Below are positions 7,141-15,743 of a stretch of DNA of 60,551 bases, one piece after another. The notes under the pieces are model-generated. The model did no database searches, was not told the origin of the DNA, and saw only the letters and a list, made by a program, of their open reading frames with translations. This stretch comes from Paenalcaligenes sp021793095. GTDB taxonomy: Bacteria > Pseudomonadota > Gammaproteobacteria > Burkholderiales > Burkholderiaceae_B. A program made the position numbers and the translations under genes. Positions within the stretch are counted from its first letter, which is position 1. Every line of letters starts with the position of its first letter. The DNA is taken from the NCBI GenBank assembly GCA_027317645.1, contig DAHVQS010000008.1, positions 1 to 60,551 of the forward strand, in the 5' to 3' direction.

Positions 7141-8895
7141 ATGCGCCCACTCAAATACTCTCTGCTTGCTGTCTGTCTCGGCCTCAGCAGTTTGGCCGCC
7201 GCAAAACAACACACTGACTATGTGCAACTGCCTACGGCCCAAGCGACCAGCGCGGCCTATGATGACAGTTACAGCATTTTTCAGCCCATCATGGCACAAC
7301 AGGCCATCGTAGCCACCGAAGAACACCACGCCACTGAGGTAGGTACGCAGGTGCTGCAAAATGGGGGAAATGTGGTGGATGCTGCCGTTGCCATTGGTTT
7401 CACCTTGGCGGTGACACTGCCCAATGCCGGTAATATCGGAGGCGGTGGATTTATGCTTTACCACGATGCCGAGGACGGCGAGACCTATGCCCTGGATTTT
7501 CGTGAAATCGCCCCTCAAGGTGCACACAAAGGCACTTTTTTAGATGCCGATGGTGAGGTCATTGATGGCCGCTCTTTATATAGTCACTATGCAGTCGGCG
7601 TCCCAGGCACAGTCGCAGGCCTCGTCTACGCCCACGAGCAATGGGGGCAGTTACCCCTTGATGAGCTACTACAGCCTGCCATCCAACTCGCAGACGAGGG
7701 CTTTGAGGTGAGCCACACCTTGGCCAATGCGCTTGAGCGCACAGCCGACCGTATGGAGCCTTGGCCGGCAACGACGGATATTTTTTGGCGTGATGGCCGC
7801 CCCTTACAAGCCGGCGAGCGATTAGTACAAAAAGATCTGGCTGAATCGTTACGGTTGATCGCCCAGCAAGGCGCCCAAGCTTTTTATAACGGCCCCATTG
7901 CCGAGGCCATCGCAACCGAGATGCAAGACTATCCCGGAGCCATTACCTCGGAAGATTTACAAAATTACGAAATCGCGCTGCGCACCCCCCTCACAGGAGA
8001 CTACCGCGATCATGTGATTGCTACCATGCCACCTCCTTCTAGCGGTGGGGTCCATTTGTTGCAAATACTCAATGTTGCTGAGCAATGGCCGCTGGATGAA
8101 TGGGGGCACAACAGCGCTGAAATGGTGCACCATTTGGCTGAGGCCATGAAGTATGCCTACGCCGACCGCAGCGTGTATTTGGGGGATCCCGATTTTTTTG
8201 AGGTGCCTGTGGCAGGACTCACCGACAAAACCTATGCGCAGCAGATTGCAGAAAAAATAACGTCCCAGGCCGCCCCTGCCGAAGCCATCCGAGAGGGCAA
8301 CCCACATGACTATGAAGGCGATCAAACCACCCATTATTCCCTCTTGGATGAGGCGGGCAACGCCGTTTCGGTGACTTATACATTGAATACTAACTTTGGT
8401 TCTGGCATCGTTGTGCCCGGTACTGGGATCTTGCTCAATAACGAGATGGATGATTTTGCCCTCAAGCCTGGAGTGGCCAATGCCTATGGCCTGATCGGGG
8501 GTGAGGCCAATGCCGTAGAGCCGGGCAAGCGCCCCCTCTCGTCCATGACCCCTACCATGGTGTTCAAAGAGGGCACGCCGATACTGGTCACCGGTAGCCC
8601 AGGGGGAGCACGGATCATCACCACCGTGCTACAAACGGTGCTAAATGCCATCGATTATGAAATGAATCCAGCACAAAATGCGGCCTCACCCCGCTTTCAC
8701 CATCAGTGGCTGCCCGATGAATTACGCGTGGAGCAGGGCTTTAGCCCAGATACGTTGCGCCTCTTGGAAGAGCGCGGCCATGACATCAACATCCAACCAG
8801 CGATGGGGCGCACCCAGACAGTGCAACAACGCAATGGCGTGCTACAGGGCTACTCAGACCCACGCAATCCGGATGGTTTGACCTTAGGCTTTTAA
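7141..8895 (+). CDS. ggt: Gamma-glutamyltransferase (glutathione hydrolase)
   Basis: Periplasmic N-terminal-nucleophile enzyme that cleaves or transfers the gamma-glutamyl group of glutathione, releasing Cys-Gly. The 584-residue proenzyme has a signal peptide (about 1-22), GNIGGGGFMLYH and ALDFREIAP (the Arg that binds the substrate carboxylate), and the autocleavage site TTHYSLLDEAGNAVSVTYTL, with the predicted nucleophile Thr at residue 396. GSPGGARI supplies the oxyanion region. It has its own promoter right after the tRNA-Gly terminator and is followed 90 bp later by tRNA-Cys. Nothing suggests damage. AGGA at 7127-7130 is a modest ribosome site for ATG 7141. Confidence 0.96.
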   Translation: MRPLKYSLLAVCLGLSSLAAAKQHTDYVQLPTAQATSAAYDDSYSIFQPIMAQQAIVATEEHHATEVGTQVLQNGGNVVDAAVAIGFTLAVTLPNAGNIGGGGFMLYHDAEDGETYALDFREIAPQGAHKGTFLDADGEVIDGRSLYSHYAVGVPGTVAGLVYAHEQWGQLPLDELLQPAIQLADEGFEVSHTLANALERTADRMEPWPATTDIFWRDGRPLQAGERLVQKDLAESLRLIAQQGAQAFYNGPIAEAIATEMQDYPGAITSEDLQNYEIALRTPLTGDYRDHVIATMPPPSSGGVHLLQILNVAEQWPLDEWGHNSAEMVHHLAEAMKYAYADRSVYLGDPDFFEVPVAGLTDKTYAQQIAEKITSQAAPAEAIREGNPHDYEGDQTTHYSLLDEAGNAVSVTYTLNTNFGSGIVVPGTGILLNNEMDDFALKPGVANAYGLIGGEANAVEPGKRPLSSMTPTMVFKEGTPILVTGSPGGARIITTVLQTVLNAIDYEMNPAQNAASPRFHHQWLPDELRVEQGFSPDTLRLLEERGHDINIQPAMGRTQTVQQRNGVLQGYSDPRNPDGLTLGF

Positions 8896-8933
8896 ATCTT
8901 TGGGCGGGGTTTGTCCTATTCATTTAGGCTCGC

Positions 8934-8962
8934 TTGATTTTTATTCTTGTTTGGTTCATACT
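8934..8962 (+). promoter_or_regulatory. Likely promoter of tRNA-Cys
   Basis: TTGATT (8934-8939), 17-bp spacer, CATACT (8957-8962), about 22 bp before the tRNA. Read-through from ggt is an alternative, since no terminator is visible between. Confidence 0.45.
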
Positions 8963-8984
8963 AAGGTGCTTTGGCACTTTAGCT

Positions 8985-9058
8985 GGCGCAATGGCAGAGT
9001 GGTTATGCACCGGATTGCAAATCCGTGGAGGTCGGTTCGATTCCGGCTTGCGCCTCCA
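8985..9058 (+). tRNA. tRNA-Cys (GCA)
   Basis: 74-nt cloverleaf. Acceptor GGCGCAA (8985-8991) pairs with TTGCGCC (9048-9054), discriminator T, CCA at 9056-9058. The anticodon arm CGGAT-TGCAA-ATCCG gives anticodon GCA; T loop TTCGATT. It is followed by long T/C-rich tracts (9060-9105) but no clear hairpin. Confidence 0.96.
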
Positions 9059-9195
9059 GCTTTTTCTCGCCTCTTCTCTTTTTTCCCTTTTTTCTTTTTA
9101 TAGCTCTCCCTCGGGTATTATCCGCTGAGCCACCGGATGCCACGGCCATTGGGTTTTTGCGCCTAAAAATAAATGATCCCCGCTAATAAATGCCC

Positions 9196-9234
9196 CCTCT
9201 CCTTTGAGTGTCTTCGCTTCCTCTCCTTTGAGTG
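9196..9234 (+). repeat. Two 24-bp-period direct repeats before the symporter gene
   Basis: CCTCTCCTTTGAGTG occurs at 9196-9210 and again, identical, at 9220-9234. Similarity continues past each copy (TCTTCGCTT versus ACTTCACTA), giving a 24-bp unit. The pair lies 105-145 bp before the symporter start, a position suitable for an activator. Confidence 0.7.
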
Positions 9235-9338
9235 ACTTCACTAATTTACGATCACTTGCATTCTGCCCTAATATAAAAGCACTAATAAAAAGCAGTCCTA
9301 TGCTGCAACTTAATAAATACATCTGCTTAGGAGGTTGT

Positions 9339-10631
9339 ATGGTAGAGCAAAAACCCATGCGAGGACCTTTCAAAGGGTGGCGTCGGCTGGCCCTTTGGAA
9401 ACAAATATTTATTGCCCTCATCGCGGGGCTAGTGGTCGGCGTAGCACTCAATATGGCCGGGATGCCAGAGGTGGCTACTGCTATTAAGCCCATCGGTGAT
9501 TTATTCATCCGTGGGATTAAAATGCTGATCGTCCCTTTGGTGTTTGTATCTTTGGTCACCGGTGTCAGCTCTTTAGATGATCTTTCCACCATGGGGCGTT
9601 TGAGTATCAAAACCGTTGCCCTGTACCTCATCACCACTGCCGTGGCCATCGTGATCGGTTTGGTTTTAGCCGTTGTGTTTCAACCCGGCAGCGGGGTCGC
9701 CATGGTCACTGACGAGGCAGTAAAGGTCCAAGAGGCGCCGCCGTTGATAGATATTTTTCTCAACTTGGTTCCCACTAATCCTTTTGAGTCCTTTGTCGAG
9801 GAAAATGTACTGCAAATCATTGTATTTGCCATTTTCTTTGGGGTGTCCATTGCCCTGGTGGGTGAAAAGGGGCGTCCGGTACGCGAGTTTTTTGAGTCTG
9901 CCGCCGAGGTGATCTACCGCCTCACCGCCATCATCATTGCTTTTGCACCCTATGGTGTATTTGCCCTGATTGCATGGGTAGCGGGTAGTTATGGCCTCGA
10001 GCTCCTTGCCCCCTTGGCCAAGGTCATTTTGCTGGTTTATATCGGTTGTATTATCCACGCTATTGTCGTCTACGGTGGTTTACTCAAAGGGCTGGCGGGT
10101 CTTAACCCTCTACGCTTTTTCCAGGGGGTGATGGAGCCCGGTATGGTGGCATTTACCAGTACCTCTAGCGCTGGCACCCTGCCTGTGAGTATCATGGCCA
10201 CCGAGCAAAACCTCGGCGTGAGCCGCCGCGTTTCCAGCTTTGTGCTGCCGTTAGGGGCCACCATTAATATGGATGGCACCGCGCTGTATCAAGGGATTTG
10301 TGCGGTCTTTATCGCGCAGGTCTACGGCATTGATTTGGGCATGCCTCAGTATTTGATTATTGTGCTCACGGCCACACTGGGATCATTGGGTACGGCCGGG
10401 GTGCCCGGGGCGGGCTTGATCATGCTTTCCTTGGTATTAACCTCTGTAGGCCTGCCTCTTGAAGGGGTGGCGATCATTGCCGGCATTGACCGCCTGCTGG
10501 ATATGGCGCGTACTGCGGTCAACGTGGTCGGTGATTGTGCCGTGGCCAGTATTGTGGCGGAAAGCGAGGGGCAACTCGACGAAGAGGCCTACAATACCCC
10601 CCACGTACTGGGCTCAGGTTCAGACACATAA
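9339..10631 (+). CDS. Dicarboxylate/amino acid:cation symporter (DAACS/SDF family)
   Basis: Inner-membrane sodium- or proton-coupled importer for glutamate, aspartate or C4-dicarboxylates. The 430-residue protein has eight or so hydrophobic segments, the PLVFVSLVTGVSSL stretch of helix 2, the serine-rich re-entrant loop AFTSTSSAGTLPVS, and LGATINMDGTALYQG with the NMDGT cation/substrate motif, then AAxGxPGAG-like TAGVPGAGLIML. The start ATG 9339 is set by the strong ribosome site AGGAGG (9329-9334); the frame is open to 9204 but that extension is Ser/Cys-rich and unlike the family. Substrate cannot be told apart (GltP-, DctA- or SstT-like) from the sequence alone. Confidence 0.92.
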   Translation: MVEQKPMRGPFKGWRRLALWKQIFIALIAGLVVGVALNMAGMPEVATAIKPIGDLFIRGIKMLIVPLVFVSLVTGVSSLDDLSTMGRLSIKTVALYLITTAVAIVIGLVLAVVFQPGSGVAMVTDEAVKVQEAPPLIDIFLNLVPTNPFESFVEENVLQIIVFAIFFGVSIALVGEKGRPVREFFESAAEVIYRLTAIIIAFAPYGVFALIAWVAGSYGLELLAPLAKVILLVYIGCIIHAIVVYGGLLKGLAGLNPLRFFQGVMEPGMVAFTSTSSAGTLPVSIMATEQNLGVSRRVSSFVLPLGATINMDGTALYQGICAVFIAQVYGIDLGMPQYLIIVLTATLGSLGTAGVPGAGLIMLSLVLTSVGLPLEGVAIIAGIDRLLDMARTAVNVVGDCAVASIVAESEGQLDEEAYNTPHVLGSGSDT

Positions 10632-10682
10632 ATTTGATCGTTGCGGTAGACTAAAGGGGTGAAATCTTTTTTTGTGTTTCCT

Positions 10683-11276
10683 ATGAATAAGCCAGCACCC
10701 ACTTTTTACTACCCCAACCCCAGAACACTGCATTACTGCACCCAGTGTGGAAAATCGCTCGAACGTATCATCCCACCCGATGACAATCGGGTGCGTGATG
10801 CTTGTCCACACTGCGGTGCTGTCCACTATCAAAACCCGCGGTGCGTGGTTGGTCTGGTCCCTATTTTGGATGAACGTGTGCTGCTATGCAGACGTGCTAT
10901 CGAGCCTCAATACAACAAGTGGACCCTGCCCGCCGGCTTTATGGAGCTAGGCGAAACGACTGCCCAAGGAGCCATGCGCGAGGCCGACGAAGAGGCAGGC
11001 GCCCAGATCGAGCTGGGCGATCTGTACACAGTGATCGATGTGCCCCACGCCGAGCAGGTGCATTTCTTTTACTTGGCCAAAGTACTGAGCCCCGAGCTTA
11101 ATCCGGGCAGCGAAAGCCTAGAAGCCGACTTTTTTGCTTTTGATGAGATCCCTTGGGATGAGATTGCCTTTAGAACGGTATCGACGACCTTGGAATACCT
11201 CATACAAGACTTTCCCACCCAACAGTTTCCACTCAGAAATTATGCCATCTCACCTGAAAAGGCGAGACAGTCCTAA
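10683..11276 (+). CDS. Nudix hydrolase with N-terminal zinc ribbon
   Basis: A hydrolase of nucleoside diphosphate-linked compounds, probably NADH/ADP-ribose-like substrates, though the substrate is not determinable here. The N-terminus has a zinc ribbon with CTQCGK and CPHCGA, then a complete Nudix box running from GFMELGE to READEEAGA, with all the metal-binding glutamates. ATG 10683 (MNKPAP) gives 197 residues; a GTG at 10659 would add eight hydrophobic residues. Neither has a good ribosome site, so the start is uncertain. It ends 2 bp before aat, so translational coupling is likely. Confidence 0.88.
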   Translation: MNKPAPTFYYPNPRTLHYCTQCGKSLERIIPPDDNRVRDACPHCGAVHYQNPRCVVGLVPILDERVLLCRRAIEPQYNKWTLPAGFMELGETTAQGAMREADEEAGAQIELGDLYTVIDVPHAEQVHFFYLAKVLSPELNPGSESLEADFFAFDEIPWDEIAFRTVSTTLEYLIQDFPTQQFPLRNYAISPEKARQS

Positions 11277-11278
11277 GG

Positions 11279-12043
11279 ATGAGTCGCAGTATCTGCTGGT
11301 TAAACGGCTATACCGCTTTTCCCGACCCACGCTTGGCCGCTGATGAGGGGCTGCTGGCGGTGGGCGGCGATCTCTCTTTTCAGCGTCTGCTATCGGCCTA
11401 TGCCAAGGGGATTTTCCCTTGGTATAACCCAGACGAGCCCATCCTATGGTGGAGCCCCAACCCACGCATGGTATTGTATTGCGATGAGTTCAAGGTATCC
11501 AAGTCGCTGGCCAAGAAATGCCGCCAAATCGCACGTCATGAGCAGCGCCCCGCTGAACGCCGCTTTTGGGTCACGCTTGATCAATGCTTTTTACAGGTGA
11601 TGAGCGCTTGCGCCAGCACCCGCCAAGAAACGGGCACATGGATTCACCCCGAGATGGTACAAGCCTACTACACCCTGCACCTCAAGGGCTACGCACACAG
11701 TGTTGAGCTCTGGGAGGATGACCAGCTCAGGGCTGGCCTCTATGGGGTGCGCATGGGCCAGTTCTTTTTTGGGGAGTCTATGTTTACCCAGATCAGCGAC
11801 GGCAGCAAAATCGCTCTCTTTTACCTGGTCCAATATTTAAAACAACAGGGCATCCAACACATCGATTGCCAACAAGAAACAGCCCATCTGGCCAGTCTAG
11901 GGGCCCGCCCTATCCCGCGCGCGCATTTTTTAGACCTGTTGGAACAGCACAGCACAACCTCACAAATACCTTGGCCTTCAGGGCAATTATTGGCAACGGG
12001 CGAGCTCGTGCCTTTTGCTGCAGACGCCCCTCCTCGTTTATGA
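11279..12043 (+). CDS. aat: Leucyl/phenylalanyl-tRNA--protein transferase
   Basis: Adds Leu or Phe to the N-terminus of proteins starting with Arg or Lys, marking them for ClpS/ClpAP degradation (N-end rule). The 254-residue protein has FPDPRLAADEGLLAVGGDL, GIFPWYNPDEPILWWSPNPR, WIHPEMVQAYYTLH and GESMFTQISDGSKIALFYL, the canonical Aat blocks. It starts 2 bp after the Nudix gene with AAGGA overlapping the previous stop and is followed by bpt, the second N-end-rule transferase, so the operon carries both pathway entry enzymes. Confidence 0.97.
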   Translation: MSRSICWLNGYTAFPDPRLAADEGLLAVGGDLSFQRLLSAYAKGIFPWYNPDEPILWWSPNPRMVLYCDEFKVSKSLAKKCRQIARHEQRPAERRFWVTLDQCFLQVMSACASTRQETGTWIHPEMVQAYYTLHLKGYAHSVELWEDDQLRAGLYGVRMGQFFFGESMFTQISDGSKIALFYLVQYLKQQGIQHIDCQQETAHLASLGARPIPRAHFLDLLEQHSTTSQIPWPSGQLLATGELVPFAADAPPRL

Positions 12044-12078
12044 TGGACAGTCCCTAAACTTTTCATGGCATCGCAGGC

Positions 12079-12801
12079 ATGGGCAACCCCGACGATCTGC
12101 AGGCGCATACCCTGCATTTTTATAAAACTGCTAACTATCCCTGCAGCTACCTGCCCGATCGACAGGCACGCTCGCTGGTGGCTGCCCCAGCACATTTCGT
12201 AGATACGGCACGCTATAGCGCGCTCATCCAACAAGGGTTTCGGCGCAGCGGTACCTTTAGTTATCGGCCTGAGTGCGACGACTGCCAAGCTTGCATCCCC
12301 ATTCGTGTTGACTGTCAGCGTTTTGTGCTCAGACGTTCGTGGCGTCGCATCATCAAACAACACCAAGACCTCGTGGTCAGCATTCGCCCCTTGAGTTGGC
12401 ACAGTGAGCACTTTGATTTATATGTGCGCTATCAACAGGCCCGCCACCCAGATTCAGTGCATGACAGCACCGGGCGCTCAGAATATATACAATACCTCTT
12501 AGCCAGCCACGTGCACTCACGGCTGATAGAATTTCGCAGCCCCACTGGCAGGCTACTGGCCGTGGCACTGACAGATTTTCTAGATCACGGTCTCTCTGCG
12601 GTCTATACCTTTTACTGCCCAGAGGCTGCGGGTAGCCTCGGCACTTACGCCATTTTGTGGCAAATACAATACGCCCAAAAACTGGGCTTACCTTGGTTAT
12701 ACCTAGGCTACTGGATTGAACAAAGCCCAAAAATGTCTTATAAAACTCGCTTTCATCCCTATCAGCTATATCAAGCAGGTCAATGGCTCGATAGCGATTA
12801 A
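12079..12801 (+). CDS. bpt: Aspartate/glutamate leucyltransferase (bacterial protein transferase)
   Basis: Transfers Leu from Leu-tRNA to proteins with N-terminal Asp or Glu, the bacterial counterpart of the eukaryotic arginyltransferase. The 240-residue sequence has the N-terminal block HTLHFYKTANYPCSYLPD, the Cys-rich FSYRPECDDCQACIPIRV (about 65-82), SAVYTFYCPE and GYWIEQSPKMSYKTRF, all typical of Bpt. It lies 35 bp after aat in the same direction. Start ATG 12079 is preceded by no strong Shine-Dalgarno, which fits coupled translation. Confidence 0.95.
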   Translation: MGNPDDLQAHTLHFYKTANYPCSYLPDRQARSLVAAPAHFVDTARYSALIQQGFRRSGTFSYRPECDDCQACIPIRVDCQRFVLRRSWRRIIKQHQDLVVSIRPLSWHSEHFDLYVRYQQARHPDSVHDSTGRSEYIQYLLASHVHSRLIEFRSPTGRLLAVALTDFLDHGLSAVYTFYCPEAAGSLGTYAILWQIQYAQKLGLPWLYLGYWIEQSPKMSYKTRFHPYQLYQAGQWLDSD

Positions 12802-12821
12802 TAAGTTACAGGGACCCCGCC

Positions 12822-13886
12822 ATGAATGGTTTATTAACCACCCTCTATCCTTCCTTACGCAAGGTGTTATTTCGGCTGCCCCCAGAACGCGCGCACGCCC
12901 TTAGCCTCAAGAGCTTAGATTGGCTGTACCGTGCCCCGGGCAACCGTTTTTGGTTTCCTCGCCCCCCATCACAAGACACTGAGCAGAGCACGCCGGTTGA
13001 GTTAATGGGTTTGCGCTTTCCTAACCGTGTGGGTTTGGCGGCAGGCCTAGATAAAAATGGGGCTCACATTGATGCATTAGGTGCTTTAGGCTTTGGATTT
13101 ATTGAGGTGGGCACGGTCACGCCACGGGCGCAGGCGGGCAATCCACAGCCTCGACTGTTTCGACTGCCCGAGCACGAATCACTCATTAACCGCTTTGGTT
13201 TTAACAACGATGGTTTGCAAGTGTTCTTAGAGAATGTGCAGCGCAGTCAATGGGCACAACAAGGGGGATTATTGGGGCTAAATATTGGCAAAAATGCGGA
13301 CACCCCTATTGAAAAGGCAGTCAATGACTACCTCATCGGATTGCGCGGTGTCTATCCTCATGCAGATTACATCACCGTCAATATCTCATCGCCTAACACC
13401 AAAGACCTACGCGCCCTCCAAGAGGATCAAGCGCTGAAATCATTACTCATGAGCCTACATGATGCACGGCTCGAGCTCAGCGAACAGCACCAAAAAAGCG
13501 TGCCACTGGTCGTCAAAATTGCCCCTGACCTCAGTGCAGCGCAAATTGAGCATATTGCCACTATTGTCCTAGAAAGCGCTTTTGATGGCATTATTGCTAC
13601 CAACACCACCTTAGAACGCGGTGCGGTATTAGGACATCCCCATGCGGGCGAGGCGGGTGGCTTATCCGGGCCCCCGGTCCATGAGTTGTCCTTGCAGGTG
13701 ATTGAACAACTCCGTCAGCAATGTGGACCCAAATTTCCCATCATCGGGGTGGGGGGTATTAATAGCGCGGCAAATGCCGTAGAAAAAATACAAGCCGGCG
13801 CGGATGCCGTGCAGCTTTTTACGGGTTTTATTTATCAGGGCCCCCGCCTCATTCATGACTGTGTCCATGCCCTCGATGGGATTTAA
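12822..13886 (+). CDS. pyrD: Dihydroorotate dehydrogenase (quinone), class 2
   Basis: Membrane-associated FMN enzyme of pyrimidine synthesis that passes electrons to quinone. The 354-residue protein has the class 2 N-terminal helical extension (about 1-45) for quinone access, GLAAGLDKNG (FMN phosphate region), EVGTVTPRAQAGNPQPRLFR, RFGFNNDG, TVNISSPNT with the catalytic Ser, and IGVGGI near the end. It follows bpt by 20 bp, with AGGGA upstream of the ATG. It converges with the phasin gene. Confidence 0.97.
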   Translation: MNGLLTTLYPSLRKVLFRLPPERAHALSLKSLDWLYRAPGNRFWFPRPPSQDTEQSTPVELMGLRFPNRVGLAAGLDKNGAHIDALGALGFGFIEVGTVTPRAQAGNPQPRLFRLPEHESLINRFGFNNDGLQVFLENVQRSQWAQQGGLLGLNIGKNADTPIEKAVNDYLIGLRGVYPHADYITVNISSPNTKDLRALQEDQALKSLLMSLHDARLELSEQHQKSVPLVVKIAPDLSAAQIEHIATIVLESAFDGIIATNTTLERGAVLGHPHAGEAGGLSGPPVHELSLQVIEQLRQQCGPKFPIIGVGGINSAANAVEKIQAGADAVQLFTGFIYQGPRLIHDCVHALDGI

Positions 13887-13904
13887 TGCGTACACTTAGG
13901 ACAC

Positions 13905-13932
13905 AAAAAAGCCCTTAACCGCAGTTAAGGGC
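13905..13932 (-). terminator. Intrinsic terminator of the phasin gene
   Basis: Read on the minus strand: stem GCCCTTAAC / GTTAAGGGC (13932-13911) with a 4-nt loop, followed by six T (13910-13905). The hairpin may also slow pyrD transcripts from the other side, but there it lacks a T-run. Confidence 0.8.
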
Positions 13933-14042
13933 AAACCACACACACCATATAAACAGCGCTGTTTTTTAACTCTTCTGGATGGAGGGCGCTGCTTAGTGTC
14001 CTGCCGATCAGTCACCACACCCAAAGGCAGGACAGACACATC

Positions 14043-14654
14043 TTATTTGGAGGTCTTGGCAGCTTTGGTTGCTTTGGTCGCAGCACTGGTCGTGCGGCTA
14101 ATGTTTTGCTCAACGACCTCGGCAGCCTGCTCGGCAGTTTTAATCACCGCACCGGTGGCAGCGTTTACGTTGGCCTCATTTAACTCGGCAGCTTGGCGCA
14201 TGGTTTTAAATGCGTTATCAGCCAAATTACCAAAGGAAACGACACTGGATTTCAGCAATGCAATAGCGCCTTCGGAGCCTGCAGGGGCAGTTTTAGCCAA
14301 TTGGTCAACCCACTCACCAGCCTGCTGCTGATTGAAGTTAAGTTGCTTTTCTGCGAGCTCAGCGATATCGCTTTGTAGCTTGCTAACGATTTCGAATACG
14401 TTCTTGCCGTAGTCGACTGCTTTTTCAACGGTAGGTTGAGACAGCTCAGTGGTAAATGCAGTCGCCTCTTGGACGTCTTTCAGGTTGGCTGCTTGTTGGG
14501 TTTTTTGGGAAACCTCATCGATGGATGCTTTGAAAAGCTCCATATTCAGATTGACCAACTGCTCAAAGCCGTTAAATAGACGTGTCTGGGCAGCCACTAA
14601 ATTTTCGATACTGTCTTTCTGGGTTGCTAAGAATTGCTCTGTAGAAATACTCAT
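14043..14654 (-). CDS. Phasin family protein
   Basis: Predicted coat protein of polyhydroxyalkanoate granules. The 203-residue protein is alpha-helical, amphipathic and alanine-rich, with the phasin segment LVAAQTRLFNGFEQLVNLNMELFKASID near the N-terminus, FNQQQAGEWVDQLAKTAPAGSE in the middle, and an Ala/Lys/Thr-rich C-terminus (AATKATKAAKTSK). AGAGGA about 9 bp before ATG 14654 is a good ribosome site. No PHA synthase gene is in the window. The upstream region carries TGCTGCA/TGCAACA and TTGTTGC/GCAACAA inverted repeats that may be regulator sites. Confidence 0.88.
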   Translation of the reverse strand: MSISTEQFLATQKDSIENLVAAQTRLFNGFEQLVNLNMELFKASIDEVSQKTQQAANLKDVQEATAFTTELSQPTVEKAVDYGKNVFEIVSKLQSDIAELAEKQLNFNQQQAGEWVDQLAKTAPAGSEGAIALLKSSVVSFGNLADNAFKTMRQAAELNEANVNAATGAVIKTAEQAAEVVEQNISRTTSAATKATKAAKTSK

Positions 14655-14739
14655 GATTTCTGGTCCTCTAATTTCATAAAAGTCGGTAGCTGAAGAATAA
14701 TGCCGCCCATCAGCTACATAAATGTTGCCTGACTGCTTA

Positions 14740-14754
14740 TGCTGCAGTGCAACA
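14740..14754. promoter_or_regulatory. Inverted repeat upstream of phasin (site A)
   Basis: TGCTGCA-G-TGCAACA, one mismatch from a perfect inverted repeat, 86 bp before the phasin start codon and thus around its promoter. Related to sites at 14830-14846 and 15744-15759. Confidence 0.45.
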
Positions 14755-14829
14755 ACAATTCCTATTTTAAGGCTTTATGCTTAATAGTCAAGCTTTTTAT
14801 GAAAGTCAAGTACCTAAATGCGTGTCTTA

Positions 14830-14846
14830 TTGTTGCGGCGCAACAA
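14830..14846. promoter_or_regulatory. Inverted repeat TTGTTGC-GGC-GCAACAA (site B)
   Basis: Perfect 7-bp arms around a GGC centre, 91 bp from site A centre to centre, between iclR and the phasin gene. The pattern of TGC/GCA half-sites resembles those reported for PhaR-type regulators of polyhydroxyalkanoate genes; that link is an inference. Confidence 0.5.
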
Positions 14847-14885
14847 AACCACTGCCTAGCATGCCTTGGCCGTTGTCGGACTTAA

Positions 14886-15731
14886 TTAGTCATTATTGGC
14901 TTGGCGATAAGGCTCATAGCCCAAGGCTTTAGAGATATTTCTGGCGGTATCTTGTAAGACAGGAATCCAGCCATCATGCAGGCGATCCGCAGGCGCGGAT
15001 ACCGACAGCCCAGCCACCAACTCACCACTTTCATCATAGATGCCCGCGGCAATACAGCGTACACCCAACTCGAGCTCTTCGTTATCGCGGGCATACCCAT
15101 GCCGACGTACCACGCTCAGCTCGCGGTCTAAATCCTCGTATCGGGTGAGGCTATTACGGGTATTACCGGCTAATCCGGTACGCATGACATAGGCTCGCAC
15201 CTGGCGGCTACCCCACGCCGAGAGAAACAGTTTGCCCGTCGATGTGAGGTGCAACGGCGCGTGCCCACCAATCGCACGCACCACTTGCATGCCTGAATAC
15301 TCATTCCAGGCGCGCTCGACATAAACGATCTCGTCACCTTGACGCAGGGCGAGATTGACGGTCTGGCCGGTGACCTTGTGTAGTTCGCGCATGTATTCTA
15401 GGGCCACTGTGCGCACATTGAGGCGCACCTTGACCAAAGACCCCAGCTCTAATAGGCGCATCCCCAATCGATACAACCCGCTGTCCACGCGCTCAACATA
15501 ACGCCCAATCACCAGATCATTGAGGATACGATGTGTGGTCGAAGTGTGTAATCCCGTGGCCTGCGCCAAGTCTTTTAGGGGCATGGGCTCATCTTCACGT
15601 GCCAAAGCGTCTAATAAACGCGTGGCCCGCTCGAGTACTTGGATGCTCATGCCTTGAGCAGGGGTTGAGGTGGTGTGGGTGGTGGGCAGGCTATTTTTAT
15701 TTGAAGTGTTTTGGGGTGCGTATGAATTCAT
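14886..15731 (-). CDS. IclR family transcriptional regulator
   Basis: Two-domain regulator of 281 residues. The N-terminal winged helix is MPLKDLAQATGLHTSTTHRILNDL (about 54-77, with recognition helix STTHRILNDL), and the C-terminal GAF-like effector domain contains HLTSTGKLFLSAW, RRHGYARDNEELELGVRCIAAGI and GLSVSAPADRL, typical of the family. A 27-residue Ser/Thr-rich N-terminal extension precedes MSIQVLERA; the true start could be ATG 15650. An inverted repeat TTCCAT-AAT-ATGGAA at 15760-15774 lies just upstream and suggests autoregulation. Ligand unknown; it may or may not control the downstream phasin gene. Confidence 0.92.
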   Translation of the reverse strand: MNSYAPQNTSNKNSLPTTHTTSTPAQGMSIQVLERATRLLDALAREDEPMPLKDLAQATGLHTSTTHRILNDLVIGRYVERVDSGLYRLGMRLLELGSLVKVRLNVRTVALEYMRELHKVTGQTVNLALRQGDEIVYVERAWNEYSGMQVVRAIGGHAPLHLTSTGKLFLSAWGSRQVRAYVMRTGLAGNTRNSLTRYEDLDRELSVVRRHGYARDNEELELGVRCIAAGIYDESGELVAGLSVSAPADRLHDGWIPVLQDTARNISKALGYEPYRQANND

Positions 15732-15743
15732 TTCTTCTGACTC

